A DNA stretch of 64,000 bases from Ciborinia camelliae (Eukaryota; Ascomycota; Leotiomycetes; Helotiales; Sclerotiniaceae): positions 141,302-205,301 of the forward strand of contig JANPYM010000003.1 in assembly GCA_025890175.1 (NCBI GenBank). Direction: 5' to 3'. Position 1 is the stretch's first letter. Every line of letters starts with the position of its first letter. The notes under the pieces were generated by a model. The model had not been told where the DNA came from, did not search any database, and was given only the letters and a program-made list of their open reading frames with translations. A program made the translations under genes and the position numbers. Shown piece after piece: positions 1-11,822 of this stretch.

Positions 1-473
1 TCAATCATTTGAACAACGCGACACGATATGCCAAGATGCAATGCGATGCGATGCGATGTGATAAATCACGCCTCTTCCAATGCTCCCATCCATCCATTGT
101 AGATCCACATATATCTTTCCTCTCCCTACCTATATTTCTCTCGGTCCTTTCGCTTCCCTTCCATTCTTAGCCTCACCACCTCACCTCAACCTATCTACTC
201 TCCCAACCAACCTGTAGTCAGGTCAGCACTACTAAATGCGGGGGAACGACCCCCACTCACTCACCTCACCTCACCTCACTACCCACCAAAATACCTTACA
301 TCCAAGCCAAGCCAAATTAAGTTAAGGGATTGATAGCATACCATACCATCCCAAACCAAACCGTCAAATTTCAACTATTTAAATACCCTTAACCATCATA
401 ATCCACCTTACCAACTTACCTTACCCACCCTTCAACCTTGCAACCTCGCAACCCCTCAACCACTTATCCATCC

Positions 474-517
474 ACCCAAACCAAACCAAACCAAACCAAA
501 CCAAACCAAACCAAACC
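474..517. repeat. (CCAAA)n microsatellite
   Basis: About eight uninterrupted CCAAA pentamers, followed by CCCAAT-type repeats to about 540. The frames read through it on both strands are repeat artefacts. Confidence 0.85.
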
Positions 518-1237
518 CCAATCCCCAATCCCCAATCCCCATTCCTCAATCCCTCACCCCTCCTCCCAAAAAACAAAAAAAACAAAAAACAAAAACCCCA
601 TGTATGTATATCACAACATTGGACCAAACCTACCAAGCCCACCAAACAAAACCTACCAAACCTACCAAACCAACCAAGCCGGACCCGAGTGAACCCCTCC
701 CCTCCCCTCCCCTCTCCTCGTGAGACATAAGTACCTAGATATGTACATACATAGTGGGGTTTGATACCAACTACTTACTACACTCCAGCTTGATACCAAC
801 CACTACATTACATTCAAGAGCGACTAGACCAGACCAGACAAGACTAGACTAGACTGACTAGACTAGACCAGGCTAGACAGCAGCGACGGGACCACTTAGT
901 AAAACGGGTACATGTACTACACTATAATCTCCATGTATCATGCATTATGCATGATGGCATCCAGCTTATCTATCATCGGCCATGCCATGCAAACCTTTTT
1001 TTACCTTTTTTGAAGGACCTTTTTTAAGGACCTTTTTTGAAGGATTTTAGTACTCTGCCTTGAGAGACGGGAGGTTATCTATCTACCTAGTTACCTATCA
1101 ATCTACCTAGGTAGTTATCTACCTACCTACCCATCCCCCCATCCAACCATCCAACCATCCAGCCTCCCTCCCCCCTCTCCCTTCTCTCCTCCCTCTCCTC
1201 CCCCAAAGAAAAAAAGTCAAAAAAGCTATCTCACAAT

Positions 1238-1436
1238 CGGCAACACATCTCACATCTCACATCTCCATCTCACATCTCCATCTCACATCTCCATCTCACA
1301 TCTCCATCTCACATCTTCATCTCACATCTCCATCTTACATTTCCATCTCATATCTCCATCTCACATCTCCATCTCCATCTCCATCCCCATCCCCATCCCC
1401 ATCCCCATCCCCATCCCCATCTCCATCTCCATCTTC
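1238..1436. repeat. (CATCTC/CATCTCACAT)n minisatellite
   Basis: Alternating CATCTC and CATCTCACAT units grade into CATCCC hexamers at about 1380-1420 and back to CATCTC. The changes between units are single substitutions, as expected for slippage and drift of a hexamer-based array. Confidence 0.85.
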
Positions 1437-1783
1437 CTCAATTTCCATAAAATAACTCCAAGTAACTCGAGTCCCTCCCTACCCAGTCCCTACCTACCCA
1501 ATACCTACCTACCCAATAAATAATCCAGATATATATATAGAAAAATCTCCTCAGATCTCTCAGATCTCTCAGATCCCTCAGATCCCTAAAATCTCCCTGA
1601 AATCTCTAAAATCTCCTTAAAATCGCGACGCCATACAAGCAAGCAAGCAATCAATCCACGAATAAAGAACGAAGAAAGAACAAAAAATCAAGTGTAGTTT
1701 AGTTACCTACCTACCTAGATACCCATCTAGATACCTACCTAGGTACCTACCTACCTACCTAGTGAGGAATGCAAGTCTTCTAA

Positions 1784-1930
1784 TGATAGTGATAGTGATA
1801 GTGATAGTGATAGAGATAGTGATAGAGATAACCAGCAAGCAAACCAAATTCATTTTGCCCCTCCCTTTCCTCCTCCTTCTCCCTCTCCCCTCCCCCTCCC
1901 CCTCCTCCTCCTCCTCCTCCTCCTCCCTCC
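1784..1930. repeat. (GATAGT)n and (CCT)n tracts
   Basis: GATAGT/GATAGA hexamers at about 1784-1830 are followed by a polypyrimidine CCT/CTCC run at about 1858-1930. On the opposite strand the latter reads as a poly-Glu/Gly/Arg frame, which is not credible as protein. Confidence 0.8.
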
Positions 1931-2230
1931 CGGTAACAAATAGCGAATACAAGATACAAGATGCACGATGCGAAATTTCCTCAATGAAATGCAATGCCTA
2001 GCCCCGGGAGCTGAGGATAGGATAGGATAGGTAGGTAGGTAGATAGGTAGGTATATTTTCAAAATATGTGATATATATATATGTATGTATGTGCAATAAA
2101 TATAATATGTGATACAATACAATACAATCCAATCCAATCCAATACAATCCCCAGGAACGAATCCAAAACCCAAACAGAGCATTTTCACTCAAAACCACCC
2201 CAAAACCACCCCACCACCCAACCACCCAAC

Positions 2231-3364
2231 CTAAGGAACGAAATCAGGAGGAGACATTTGATTCCAAGGCCAATGAATCTCGCGCATGACATCAAAAGAA
2301 GAAGAAGAGAAGCCCGCCCTCCCCGAATCCTCCCAAGCATTTCGTCTAGCCAATTTCCCCTCCCGACCCGCGGGCCAAATCTGTTTCGCCTTACCCCACA
2401 ACCGAACACCGGATTGACCATCGACCCAGCGATCGATATCATATTTGAAGAAGAAGAAATGGTCGAGCGTGGGGAGACGCGGTTCGGGTTGCTGGACAAA
2501 CATATTTTCCATTTCGTGGCCCTCGAGGTAGGATAATCGGCCATCGACCGAGAGAGGACCGAGCCATGCTTCACTTAATTCATGCAAGACTTCGCCTGGA
2601 GATCCAGAGGACATCTTGAGCATTCGTTGGGGGAAGCCATTGCCATTTGGAAGTGCGCAGCCGGTGTTGATATCCAATTCTTTCGTGACGTGAGATAGAT
2701 AACCATCTTTCCCGCCAGCTTCTTCCAATGCTTTGATGTTTGATCGAACCAAGTTATGCCAATGATCATTTGATCCACCTCGGAGTCTCCAGTAGAGTAA
2801 TCTTGCGAAACCACTATGACCATATCCATCATAATTCCCCCATGGATCTTCTCCAAGACTCATGTGTAACTTTATTCTCTTCAAGTTTGGCCATCGTGCT
2901 AGATCCTTCAATTGATATTCGAATGGAACAAGTGAAGGACTATCTTGGCAGAGTTCAGACTTCCTGCGGAAAGCTGAACGACCTAATATATCTATTTTGA
3001 GTTCGACCGAGGTAGCCATTGAGGATATCGAGCCTGGTAGTCTGCCTAATATGGGGTGATCGATATATGTTCGAGGTAGGATACCATCGAGGATAAGTGA
3101 GTTCTGTTCCCAAAAAACAACTTTAGCTTCATGGTAGATTTGACGACAGGTTCGGAGAAAAGAGAGGCGTATAGTTTCGCCATGGGATTTGGTTCGGATG
3201 GTATATGGGGGTTTTCCAGCTGCTGAGTATTCTTCTTGAGGGTAATCGGGGTCATTGATGACACTTTCGGATAGATATACACTCCTTGAGTGTGATGATA
3301 GAACGTAACCGTATATTTGGTCTCGAATCTCTCTTGGGAGAGTGTCTAGAAAGGTATGAGGCAT
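2231..3364 (-). CDS. 2EXR/F-box-like fungal protein, function unknown
   Basis: Single-exon frame of 377 residues. The N-terminus has the short helical motif LPREIRDQIYGYVL (residues 9-22), and at about residues 66-90 there is the pattern SFLRTCRQIYHEA..FWEQN. Together these are the hallmarks of the large 2EXR/F-box-like family of plant-associated and saprotrophic ascomycetes, where L-P-x-E-[IL]-R-x-x-I-[WY] is followed by a 'LL..CRQIY.EA' helix. No catalytic motif, signal peptide or membrane segment is visible. The family is assumed to be a protein-interaction module, but no biochemical role can be assigned from the sequence. The start is the only ATG ahead of the motif, and the frame ends beside the low-complexity region. 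The overlapping + strand frame at 2081-2536 is a shadow. Confidence 0.75.
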   Translation of the reverse strand: MPHTFLDTLPREIRDQIYGYVLSSHSRSVYLSESVINDPDYPQEEYSAAGKPPYTIRTKSHGETIRLSFLRTCRQIYHEAKVVFWEQNSLILDGILPRTYIDHPILGRLPGSISSMATSVELKIDILGRSAFRRKSELCQDSPSLVPFEYQLKDLARWPNLKRIKLHMSLGEDPWGNYDGYGHSGFARLLYWRLRGGSNDHWHNLVRSNIKALEEAGGKDGYLSHVTKELDINTGCALPNGNGFPQRMLKMSSGSPGEVLHELSEAWLGPLSVDGRLSYLEGHEMENMFVQQPEPRLPTLDHFFFFKYDIDRWVDGQSGVRLWGKAKQIWPAGREGKLARRNAWEDSGRAGFSSSSFDVMREIHWPWNQMSPPDFVP

Positions 3365-4298
3365 TGGGATGTTGATTCACCAAGGTGAGAAAGGTATGAG
3401 TTGTTTAGAATGTAAGATAATATACAATAGTGTGATTTAAGGTATTAAATATATATCAAGGTATTTCTACGTCCTTCTATGTTGTGTAGCGGTGTAAATA
3501 TGTATGTAGTAAAGTGTACAAAATGAAGTAGTATAAGGATTCAAAGTCTGGTGATACAGGTTACTTATATAGTAATGGTCCAAGTATCCATTAACTGCTA
3601 TCCAAGAGTGTTGTTAGATCGACAGATGTGCGTGCATGACCTTTCTAGGATTCAAGGTGACATGGACATGTCAAGGTTATGTAGGTGCCAGGGGGAGGTT
3701 CACTCACATCATTCTCCGTCAGCTTACCAGCCTACCATACAAAGTTATCCGAATCGGAAGAGAGACTTTTCTGAATGTAAGGTCCACTAGGTTCATTGAG
3801 AAATGTGAGTAGGGTCCTCTCCTCTTCTGCAAAGACAACTGTTTTGGTAAAAGAATGCTTTAAAGAAGAGAAATGTTTGGTTAGGTTGGGGGTCTCGGCG
3901 ATGTCCAACAATACTTCGGAGATGTAACAACAATCAAATTCTCGGGGGAGGGGGGCTCAGACTCGGATTCGTTAAGCTGAAAGAAATCAGAGAAAATTCC
4001 ATGGTAATTTATTGGTATCTCAAGACTAAGAATAGATCATCAGTAAAAATTCTACCCCGATTCCAAGGCAAAAGGATGAATGGATGAATGACTTACAATC
4101 ATAATGATTTGGACGTACGCCGATATGTCTTTCCATTTCCCATAAAACATATCGGCTTTTAATGAAGTAGCTTTTCTTTTCTAATTTCCCTCCATTTTTC
4201 CTGCAATTTCCCCAGACTTCCTCCACCGTTACATGATGATGATGTCTTTTGATGATTAGAAATCATTGATGTGGCACAGTATCGTCATCTGCACTCAT
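3365..4298. other. Intergenic: 2EXR-like promoter and Y14 3' flank
   Basis: No convincing gene. The left part should hold the promoter of the leftward 2EXR-like gene and the right part the 3' UTR of the leftward Y14 gene. The short frames at 3551-3790 and 4026-4226 have no recognisable domain. Confidence 0.5.
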
Positions 4299-4879
4299 TC
4301 AATCGCCTCCATCTCTACCACTGGGACTACGGGTTCGACTTCTTGCTCTCCCTTTGGCAGGTGCCCGACCTCCTCTAGGTTTTCCTCCCGGTGGCGGTCT
4401 AACAAATGCAAAGTCCACCTCGACAGTCTGTTCCAGCAACTTGGTATTATGCGCACCATCAATAGCCGCTCTTGCCTCATCCAATGTTGGATATTCGATC
4501 AACGCGTAACCCTATTCGCAGATACTGATTAGCTGTCTGAATTTGTCTTATAAATCCCACGGCTGAGAAGGCTGAGAATGGCAACTTGGTCGAAACGTTT
4601 CCATTGAAAACGTAACTCTATGTATGAGCTCACCTTGACGTATCCTGTTCTTCTATCAAGGTTCAAATGAAGATTCTTGATCTCTCCAAAGTCTGCGAAT
4701 TTGTCATTCAAGTCCTCCTCGCTAGCTTCTTCATGTACATTTGTGACGATGATGATCCAACCTTCGATCGATCGTACAGCTGTCGCATTCGAGTGAGTTG
4801 TCATGGAGGCATTCTTGGGGTCATTTCGTTGCTCTTGTGGCGACGAAGGCGCATCGAGGTCCATTTCAGTATCGGCCAT
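4299..4879 (-). CDS. RNA-binding protein Y14/RBM8A, exon junction complex
   Basis: Two exons, 4879-4634 and 4511-4299, separated by a 122-nt phase-0 intron (4633-4512; GTGAGC donor, AATAG acceptor). The product is 152 residues. It has an acidic N-terminus, one RRM at about residues 40-115 with [18 protein letters not shown], then [20 protein letters not shown] and, after the splice, [17 protein letters not shown]. The C-terminal tail is basic Gly/Arg/Ser-rich ([19 protein letters not shown]). This order and wording match Y14/RBM8A, which binds Mago nashi in the nuclear exon junction complex and marks spliced mRNA. Length is normal for the family (about 150-175). The intron falls inside the RRM at the RNP1 strand (GYVK|GYALIEY), so the splice is needed for a complete fold. 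Strong call. Confidence 0.93.
4512..4633 (-). other. Intron of the Y14 gene
   Basis: Phase-0 intron of 122 nt with donor GTGAGC and acceptor AATAG. Joining the flanks restores the RRM without frame change. Confidence 0.88.
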
Positions 4880-6230
4880 GGTGATAAGTACGAATGGAGG
4901 TGGGTATATGATGGATGAGAAGTATGTTGTCGAGAACTTGTGGTAAGTTGAGGAGGAGGTTCGTGATTTGGTTTGGTTTGGTTTGTTTTGTTCAGAAAAT
5001 CAAGTTCGCGAGAGCCGACCTGTCAATGCTATCAGTATGCCTATCGCCCTATCGCCCTATCGCGTCTGATATTTTGTAACCTCACCAACTGTAAATATAA
5101 AATATACAGACAATAATAAGACAAAAATTTAATTTACAATCACAACCACCTGCACTCTCAATTGAACGTTACTTTCACCATGAACAGCATATCATCTATC
5201 TTCAATTTATTGCCTAAAAAGGTTTAACTTTTTCTTTTTAATATTAGGTACTCTATCTCTACACTGCTGTATTGAAGGAACTGTTAAGATGATTGATTTG
5301 CCATACTGATGTCCCTCGATGTTCTCTTGTATATACCTATTCATTCCCATTCATTGTGCTTGCTTGGTGCTTGCTATCACCTCGATTGCCCGTTATTTAG
5401 CCAACCTTGGAAGTCCACGGTTGAGCTGTGGATAAAATACCAGTGTTACATCGTGCTATGCCAGGCTTCATATCGACTTGGTCATCGCATCGATTGTCCT
5501 TTGCAACAATGGATGCCCAGGGTCTAAGCAACTGTTGTCCAAGTTTGACTATTCTTACGCGGCACATATATAATGGGATCTAGGTACGTTACTGTTTCTC
5601 TACCGCCATCGCATGAAGTCATCGTGAGAGACGATGAATATATTGGGTCTCACTTTGAACATCTTTTAACGAGCGACCAGCAACCAACACCCGTCACTGA
5701 CCAGGACAGCAATCTAATTTCATGAAGCCAGGGACCCCATCTAGACCTTGAAGAGATACAACATTGCTCAGTCAGTCAGTCCAATGCCTCCTGCGTGCCG
5801 ATACAAATCCAGTTCCCTCCACCTTAGTAGAAGCTTCCAAGGAGGAAATTGGAGAAGCTAAGCCACCATAACAAGACCAGTCGAAGCAATATTGTACCAA
5901 AACAGGACATGACTTACCAATGACGTGAAAAAAAATGAGACGACATCTTGAATATTTTAACAACGCCCGCGTCAAGATGGAAATACGAATATACGACGAA
6001 TAGACTCAATATTTCGGCGTTTATGCTTTCCATACTGCGGCGTTAAGCATGCATTGCTTCCACCAACCAACCCACGCACCCATCAATCACTCCGCTGTAA
6101 TCTGCGGGGCTGCGCATGTGCCATCCACAAGTTGACCATCTCCGTCAAAAGAAAGAGAAAAACAATACTTCTTTCAAATCATTCGAGCCATCGAACCAAA
6201 AAGAAAATGTCAAACAAAAATAATACAACA
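4880..6230. other. Intergenic region upstream of Y14
   Basis: No gene seen. The first 100 bases should contain the Y14 promoter and 5' UTR. A (GGTTT)n run lies near 4970-4990 and (CTATCGCC)n near 5040. The frames at 5309-5527 and 5772-5975 have no recognisable features. Confidence 0.5.
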
Positions 6231-6325
6231 CGACATGTGCAGGATTTGAACCTACGAGGCCGAAACCATAAGATAACCGAATTATTCATTCAAGTCTTAC
6301 CCATTAACCACTCTGGCAACATGCC
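6231..6325 (-). tRNA. tRNA-Ser (anticodon TGA) with 14-nt intron
   Basis: Read on the - strand from 6325. The acceptor stem GGCATGT pairs with ACATGTC (one G-U), with discriminator G. The D arm is CCA/TGG around GAGTGGTTAA, as in class II tRNAs. The anticodon stem TAAGA/TCTTA encloses CTTGAA + 14-nt intron + A, giving anticodon TGA, with the intron between positions 37 and 38 as in eukaryotic nuclear tRNAs. A long variable arm follows, then the T arm GTAGG-TTCAAAT-CCTGC. Spliced length is about 81 nt, right for Ser. Internal A and B boxes provide the Pol III promoter. All stems close, so I am confident of the identity. Confidence 0.9.
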
Positions 6326-7036
6326 AAACCGAAGGATGTTTGCGGTGTATATGAAAGAGGGCGGGTAAAGTAACCTATATATCACAGCCATTATTGAACG
6401 GCGGTCCGTGAACGAGATCTTGCGGGCTCAATAATAAGAATGGTAAGTAAGGGGACGGACTTCTTCTACATACAGTTACAAGTTTATATTAATATCATGG
6501 CCACGTGATGGATTGGTGGATAAAAATATTTCATTCTTGGAGAATTATCGATTCTAAGTCTCGATTTATCAACACCACGATGGGAGGGTTCTGATTGTAC
6601 CTTGGTAGGTGTGGAAGGGTTCATTCTCTTACCTACCTTAGATATTAAGTGTACGATCCTGAGGCTGTATAGGCCATATACCTACCTACCTACATAGGTA
6701 GTCGCACCTGCCATATTGATCCCTAACAACGATGCCCCGTGGCTGTTCAGAGCTGAGATTGTTGCGGCATAGTCCTGCAGCTTCGCAGAAGCATTGAAGG
6801 ACTGAATGAATCTTAATGAATTCGAGAAGGCTATGGTGCTACAACATAGTGTCAGAAAGTTTCACATCAGGACCGATTGCTAACAGATATACAGAGAAGG
6901 GCCATTTTTTCCATGTACATTTCTGTCACAAATCATGATCTATCACTGATAATTCATTCTTTCTATGAAGTAACAAACACCAAATCTCGAAGTACTGGTT
7001 TTAGTGCTGCTATGTCGCCGAATCCAAATCCCATGT
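6326..7036. other. Intergenic, no gene seen
   Basis: Lies between the tRNA 5' end and the 3' end of the Hsp70-like gene. It contains a CCACGTGAT motif at about 6491 and a TACCTACCTACATAGGTAG stretch at about 6680. No coding potential. Confidence 0.5.
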
Positions 7037-9046
7037 TCAATCATACTTTGCCACAACACTACCCATCTCCTTTCCTTTAATCTCGAGCGAAAACTTCATC
7101 ACGGCTGGCATGATTGTGACTACCAAGTCAAAATGAACATCCCAGCATGGCTTTCCGTTCATCCCCACGTTCTGCTTGAAATTTGTTCGATCTACGCCAG
7201 TCAAATCAACAGTCAAAGTACAATTTGTTTTGATACTCGTGTCGGGGTAGACAGGTGCGACAATACTTTCACACTGCTGGAGATCTGTTGCGAAGATAAG
7301 GCTGTCGTTGTACAAGTCATCGAGGGTACGGAAGAATGAGAAGAGGAGCTTTTGTGATCGTTCGAGATCATCGCCACGGTTTATGTACCAAGTCATCTAA
7401 GGGCATGAGTATGCAAGCAAAGACGATAACGGATCTGAACTTGCCTTACGAACCATCCATTCTCCATAATAAGGATCTCTTGTCTTGGGCTGTCCTCTAT
7501 CTTCGTCATCATCATAATTCGAATTGGCTAAGACGCCATAGTGTCTTGTTGCTTGTGTTGAAACCACCATTGCTTTTCGTGGCAGTCGACTAAGCACGGC
7601 ACCCCTTCAAAGGCGATTAGCAGATTTTCTTTCATGTATCTGATAAGCTTACTTCACGATTGCAGACCATGCATCATGAGGCTGGAGGACCTGGATATCT
7701 GAGTGATGTTCCTCAAGCTGCGATTTGAGATAAGCCGAGGAACCAAATCCGCCTACAAGAAATATGGCCTGGATTCGATCAATAAAAGGCTTTACGCATC
7801 GAAGGTGGATGAATGTATTACCTTGATTTCATCTGCCTTGGGATGGTGATCGCGAATTCTCTTGAGTTTTACTGTATTCACCTGTTCATCGACCTTGCTC
7901 TTAATATCAGCGATCAAGGGGTCGAATATCAATTTCAAATCATCACTGCACTGTTATCAGTCGTGTTGAGTCTCGCCACCAAGTGGAACGCTCACCATTT
8001 CATGTTCCAACAATTACTGCTGAGATTATTCTCTTCGTCATCTTGGAGCTTCGCCATAGGAAAATTCACAAAATAATCCTCCTCTTCAACACCTCGAAAT
8101 GCCGTCTTCACAGATAGGTCGAACTGTTGCACTGCTTTACGGAAGCCTAGGGTACGCTTGAGTTGGTCAAATTGCCGAACCCCGACAAGGTTTGCAACGG
8201 CCTCCTCGAATCGCTTATTGAGGTATAGCGAGCCTGCCATGCAGCCGGATCCGGGCACAAGCTCTTTCAATTTAAGCTTGGGTTTCAGCTGGGTGATCTC
8301 ATATGATATGAGATCCACCGTCCCGCCGCCGGCGTCACAAATCACGAATGCGTCTCCAACAACGAGGGCTTTTTCCTTGAGTGCATGCAATGTATACATT
8401 GCAGCTGCTTCTGGTTCTTTGATAAGACTAACGGGCCAAATGCCAGCCTGTTTCGCTGCCCTCTGGGTGAGGTCTTTTGCTTTGTCTGACCAGACAGCGG
8501 GAACTGAAAGCACGAATTGCTTCTGGCACATCTCAAAGTATTCTGCTGGGATTCTGGATTTGATTTGAACGACGGCATGTTTGTACATGGCACAGATGTA
8601 GTCGGCAGCGACATCCACGGCTGGCTTGCCTAGGCGAGCTAGGTCGGCCTTTTGGTTCGATGTTGGCACGTAAGAGGGCATTACTTGTCCAGGGTCCAAA
8701 AGCAACTTGATGCCCTGGATCGTTTGATCTGTATGCTTCTGAGCCCCCCATGTAAATCCGCCAACTTGTGAGTCGTAGCTAATGATTGTCGGAACCTTTG
8801 GATGTTTGTGGCCTTCGAGTCCTTTTCGGAAAGTCAGGGGATGCCATTTTATTCTTAAATTTTATCGAGTATCTTACCTGGCCAATCATTGATTGGAATG
8901 ATGTCCGGCTTGTCATCATTAGGGAATGCGTAGGCAATGCCACTGAATGTTGTGCCAAAGTCAAGGGCAATCACAATCTGGTCTTCTGAATGGTAAATGC
9001 TTTGCTCGCTGTCGAGGCAGCCTCTCTCCTTCCACTTTTCACTCAT
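7037..9046 (-). CDS. Fungal Hsp70-like actin-fold ATPase
   Basis: Six exons inferred: 9046-8878, 8821-7996, 7945-7822, 7768-7653, 7604-7454, 7396-7037; all phases agree and give 581 residues. The nucleotide-binding fold is complete: phosphate-1 LDFGTTFSGIAYAF (about residue 28), SVPAVW (about 162), KEPEAAA (about 191), phosphate-2 CDAGGGTVDL (about 218) and the adenosine motif FLVGGFGSSAYL (about 376). After AIVKGAVL the protein continues with a short fungal-specific C-terminus; the DnaK substrate-binding lobe is not recognisable. Such truncated Hsp70-like proteins are expanded in filamentous ascomycetes, mostly without known clients. The start at 9046 is the first ATG; the frame extends upstream only through non-ATG codons. 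The last intron uses a GTTCGT donor, the least certain junction. Head to head with the gene at 9580. Confidence 0.88.
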
Positions 9047-9579
9047 TCTCTTGAATTTTTGCAAGTAGCAATTGTTTTACCAAGATAGAATGAATGTAGT
9101 TTGAAGATTTGGTTATTGATTTGTGAAAAAGAAAAGCGAAGGGTGTGGGGTTATTAACATCTTGATGACTTCCAACTATTTGTTTGCCCACTAGTATTGG
9201 GCATGCAAGGAATTTGGTAGAGCTTTCCATATCCTCAAAACCCACTAATCCGTTTGAACATGCAGCTCCTCATCCGCTGTCATTTCTTTTGATGACGGAT
9301 ATAAGCCGAAACATTGCGGCTTCCTGCATATTCTATCAGCTAGGAGTTAAAAATCGGCGTATCAGGAAAATCCCTCAATGCAACATTGTAATATTCTTTG
9401 ATTGCAAACAAAAGTACACTAGCGGTCTGTAGATTCCAGATCTCGATCTCAAAATTATATCAATAGCTGAAACAACTCAGAGCAAACGGGGAATATCTTA
9501 AAATTTCATGAGTATTGCGTGCTCTGATATCGCGGTTCTACCACAAGTACAGCTACGCTGCCAGCAGAAGCCATCAAAT
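9047..9579. promoter_or_regulatory. Divergent intergenic region, Hsp70-like / coiled-coil gene
   Basis: 533 bp separate the two divergent start codons, so both promoters must lie here. If the upstream in-frame ATG at 9508 is the true start of the right-hand gene, the region shrinks to 461 bp. No specific binding site can be defended from sequence alone. Confidence 0.5.
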
Positions 9580-11149
9580 ATGCCTCCCACAGAAAACATT
9601 CAACCGGGAAATCCTGCTGCTGATCTTTTCACTCGACAAGAGGAAACGATTGAGGATACAGATGTTAAGATAGACAGCCTCTACTCAGAATTCAAGCGGG
9701 TAATATATGCAGGGTTCACTGAGATTATTGAGCATAATGCTAAGTACCTTGATCAGATGCTGCACTCGGAAAATGTGAGTACCATACCTAGCTTAATCCG
9801 CCGAATTTTCAGATTTGTGGTAAGTAAAGGCTCCGGCACAACTGTTGCTTTTAGGATTCACGGTGCTGATGATTGAAGCATGGAAACGCAGTTGAAGGTG
9901 AACATCCCGATCAAGTCGCCACCGTTGTCAGTCAATTACATTCCCAAAGCAAGGATTTAAGTCAACGACTTAAGACTATTACTTTCGAAAGAGATCAATT
10001 GAAGGCCGACGAGGAATCGCGGGATGATGCGAAAGATCTTTTGGTTACCAAAAAGCAACTTCAGCATCAACAAGATGAAATCAAACAACTCAAAAGCCAA
10101 GTTCACGACATGACCAAAGAGTATCAAGAGTATTATCAAAAGGCTTCCAATGAGATCCAGAGCTTGACGCAAGATAATTCCAAATTACGCCGAAAACTCG
10201 AAACTTCTGAGGAGCAATGCAAAATACATCGACAGCAAGCAGCAAAGTTCCGAGAAATAATTCAGAAGAAGGATATTGGACCCGAAGTGGATGACAACAT
10301 CATCACTGCACAATTCAGAAAGCTGGCCGAGCAGATTCAACGCATAATTCGAACGTCTTACACAGTCACCGTAGCTCTTCCAACGCCCAAAGAAACGGAC
10401 CAAACACTTGTGAAAAATCTCTACTCATGTTTCCAACATGGTCTTACTCCAAGCGAGTCGCAAAATCGAGTCAGGGGGCTCATATTCGATTTTCTAAACG
10501 ATTGGATCATTTTGCGAGCAACATTCGGACTTGCAGAGATGGACAAAAGATCTGTGGTGGAATATGGACTTACAGAGTTCGAGGAGATGATAAATGAGAA
10601 TTCTACCGGTAAGTGTCAAAATCACGAATTGGGTTTCAGTACTCTTCGACTGAGAGTCATGATATTCTAGTTTCGAAGACGGAAACCGCCGAATGGAGAA
10701 CGATGACTTTGAAATTTGCGCAAGCCCTTCGACCGACCGACTCCCCACAGACTCACTGTCTCTGGGTTGCTGAAGAAATCTTTTGGGCATTATCCCCTCT
10801 TGAGTTAGGCAAAAACAAACACCAAACTGCGGCAGCCAACGAAGCGGAAAGAGATAAACTTCAAAGCCAATGGGAACAGCTATGCACGGACGCCTTTGAG
10901 TTAACCATGATGCTCAGGAGTCACAAAGATGTATACCGCTGCGAGTTTCCACCACGAGGACAAGTGTTGCAGGATGAAGACGCAGAAGCACAAGCTGGGG
11001 AGAGCACAACACACCGGGGAGAGAAGAAGGCTGAGTCCGAGGAGCAGATTGTTGTTTATGCGCTTTCGGGTGCATTGGTGCGATATCCGGTTGATGATCC
11101 GGGCAAGAGAATTGTTTTGCAGAAGGCTTGGGTAGTTGTAGAGGAGTGA
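9580..11149 (+). CDS. Coiled-coil protein A, unknown family (tandem paralog 1)
   Basis: Three exons inferred: 9580-9774, 9879-10608, 10671-11149, giving 467 residues. The first intron (GTGAGT donor) must use the AAG acceptor at 9878, because the CAG at 9891 breaks the frame; the second (GTAAGT...TTCTAG) is clean. The centre (about 85-190) is a charged Gln/Lys/Glu heptad region, a probable coiled coil. The C-terminal half carries FDFLND..IL..FGLAEMD and VEYGLTEFEEMINE, shared with the next + strand gene. There is no signal peptide, membrane segment or catalytic motif. I do not recognise the family. The ATG at 9508 would add 24 residues; 9580 is preferred because its context (TCAAATATGCC) and the paralog's short N-terminus fit better. 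The acidic Ala/Glu-rich tail (about 395-440) is unlike the paralog. Confidence 0.7.
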
Positions 11150-11312
11150 AGTCGAAGCGTGATGTTTCTGTGGTTTCTTTCATCGAGAGGGTATGTCTGC
11201 GGGTAAGAGGATAATTATGGTGATATGATATGGTTGTGGAGGATCTAGGGAGATGCCAGTGGTAGCTTTTACTCCTAAAGCTGAATATTAATATAAGTTC
11301 GAATATAAAGTT

Positions 11313-11620
11313 CTATTATTCTTCCATTCTATCATTTTATCATTTTATTATTCTATTATTCTATTATTCTATTATTCTATTATTCTATTATTCTATTATT
11401 CTATTATTCTATTATTCTATTATTCTATTATTCTATTATTCTATTATTCTATTATTCTATTATTCTATTATTCTATTATTCTATTATTCTATTATTCTAT
11501 TATTCTATTATTCTATTATTCTATTATTCTATTATTCTATTATTCTATTATTCTATTATTCTATTATTCTATTATTCTATTATTCTATTATTTTATTATT
11601 CTATTATTCTATTATTTTAC
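11313..11620. repeat. (TTCTATTA)n octamer satellite
   Basis: More than 30 nearly perfect 8-bp units (TTCTATTA), with TTTTATTA and TTCTATCA variants at the edges. It lies 3' of coiled-coil gene A. The same octamer class recurs at 17195-17470 and 42050-42668. Confidence 0.95.
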
Positions 11621-11689
11621 CATTTGAATCGATCGTTCGAGGACCGATTCGGGTCGGAAAAGCTAGGCAGGAAAGTAGAAGGGCAGAAG

Positions 11690-11822
11690 GGTAGGGGGTA
11701 GAAGAGCAGGAGGGTAGAAGGGTAGAAGGGTAGGAGGGTAGGAGGGTAGAAGGGTAGGAGGGTAGGAGGGTAGGAGGGTAGGAGGGTAGGAAGGTAGGAG
11801 GGTAGAAGGGTAGGAGGGTAGA
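11690..11822. repeat. (GGTAGGAG/GGTAGAAG)n octamer satellite
   Basis: About 16 units with 8-bp period, alternating GGGTAGGA and GGGTAGAA. It is 70 bp downstream of the TTCTATTA array and shares its period but is purine-rich. Confidence 0.92.

Larger units (their letters stand above)
1..2230. other. Gene-free low-complexity leader region
   Basis: No open frame here resembles a protein. The stretch is dominated by pyrimidine-rich simple sequence on the + strand: short CCAAA, CATCTC, GATAGT and CCT tracts, plus the interspersed motif TACCTACCTAGGTA, which recurs at many intergenic places in this window. The predicted frames in it are translations of these repeats. It may hold the 3' flank of the 2EXR-like gene and regulatory sequence of a gene to the left of the window. 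Confidence 0.6.

Noticed and set aside
2081..2536. 151-residue + strand ORF
   Set aside because: Overlaps the well-supported 2EXR-like gene on the other strand and begins in simple repeats.
8158..8568. 136-residue + strand ORF
   Set aside because: Antisense shadow of the Hsp70-like exon 2.
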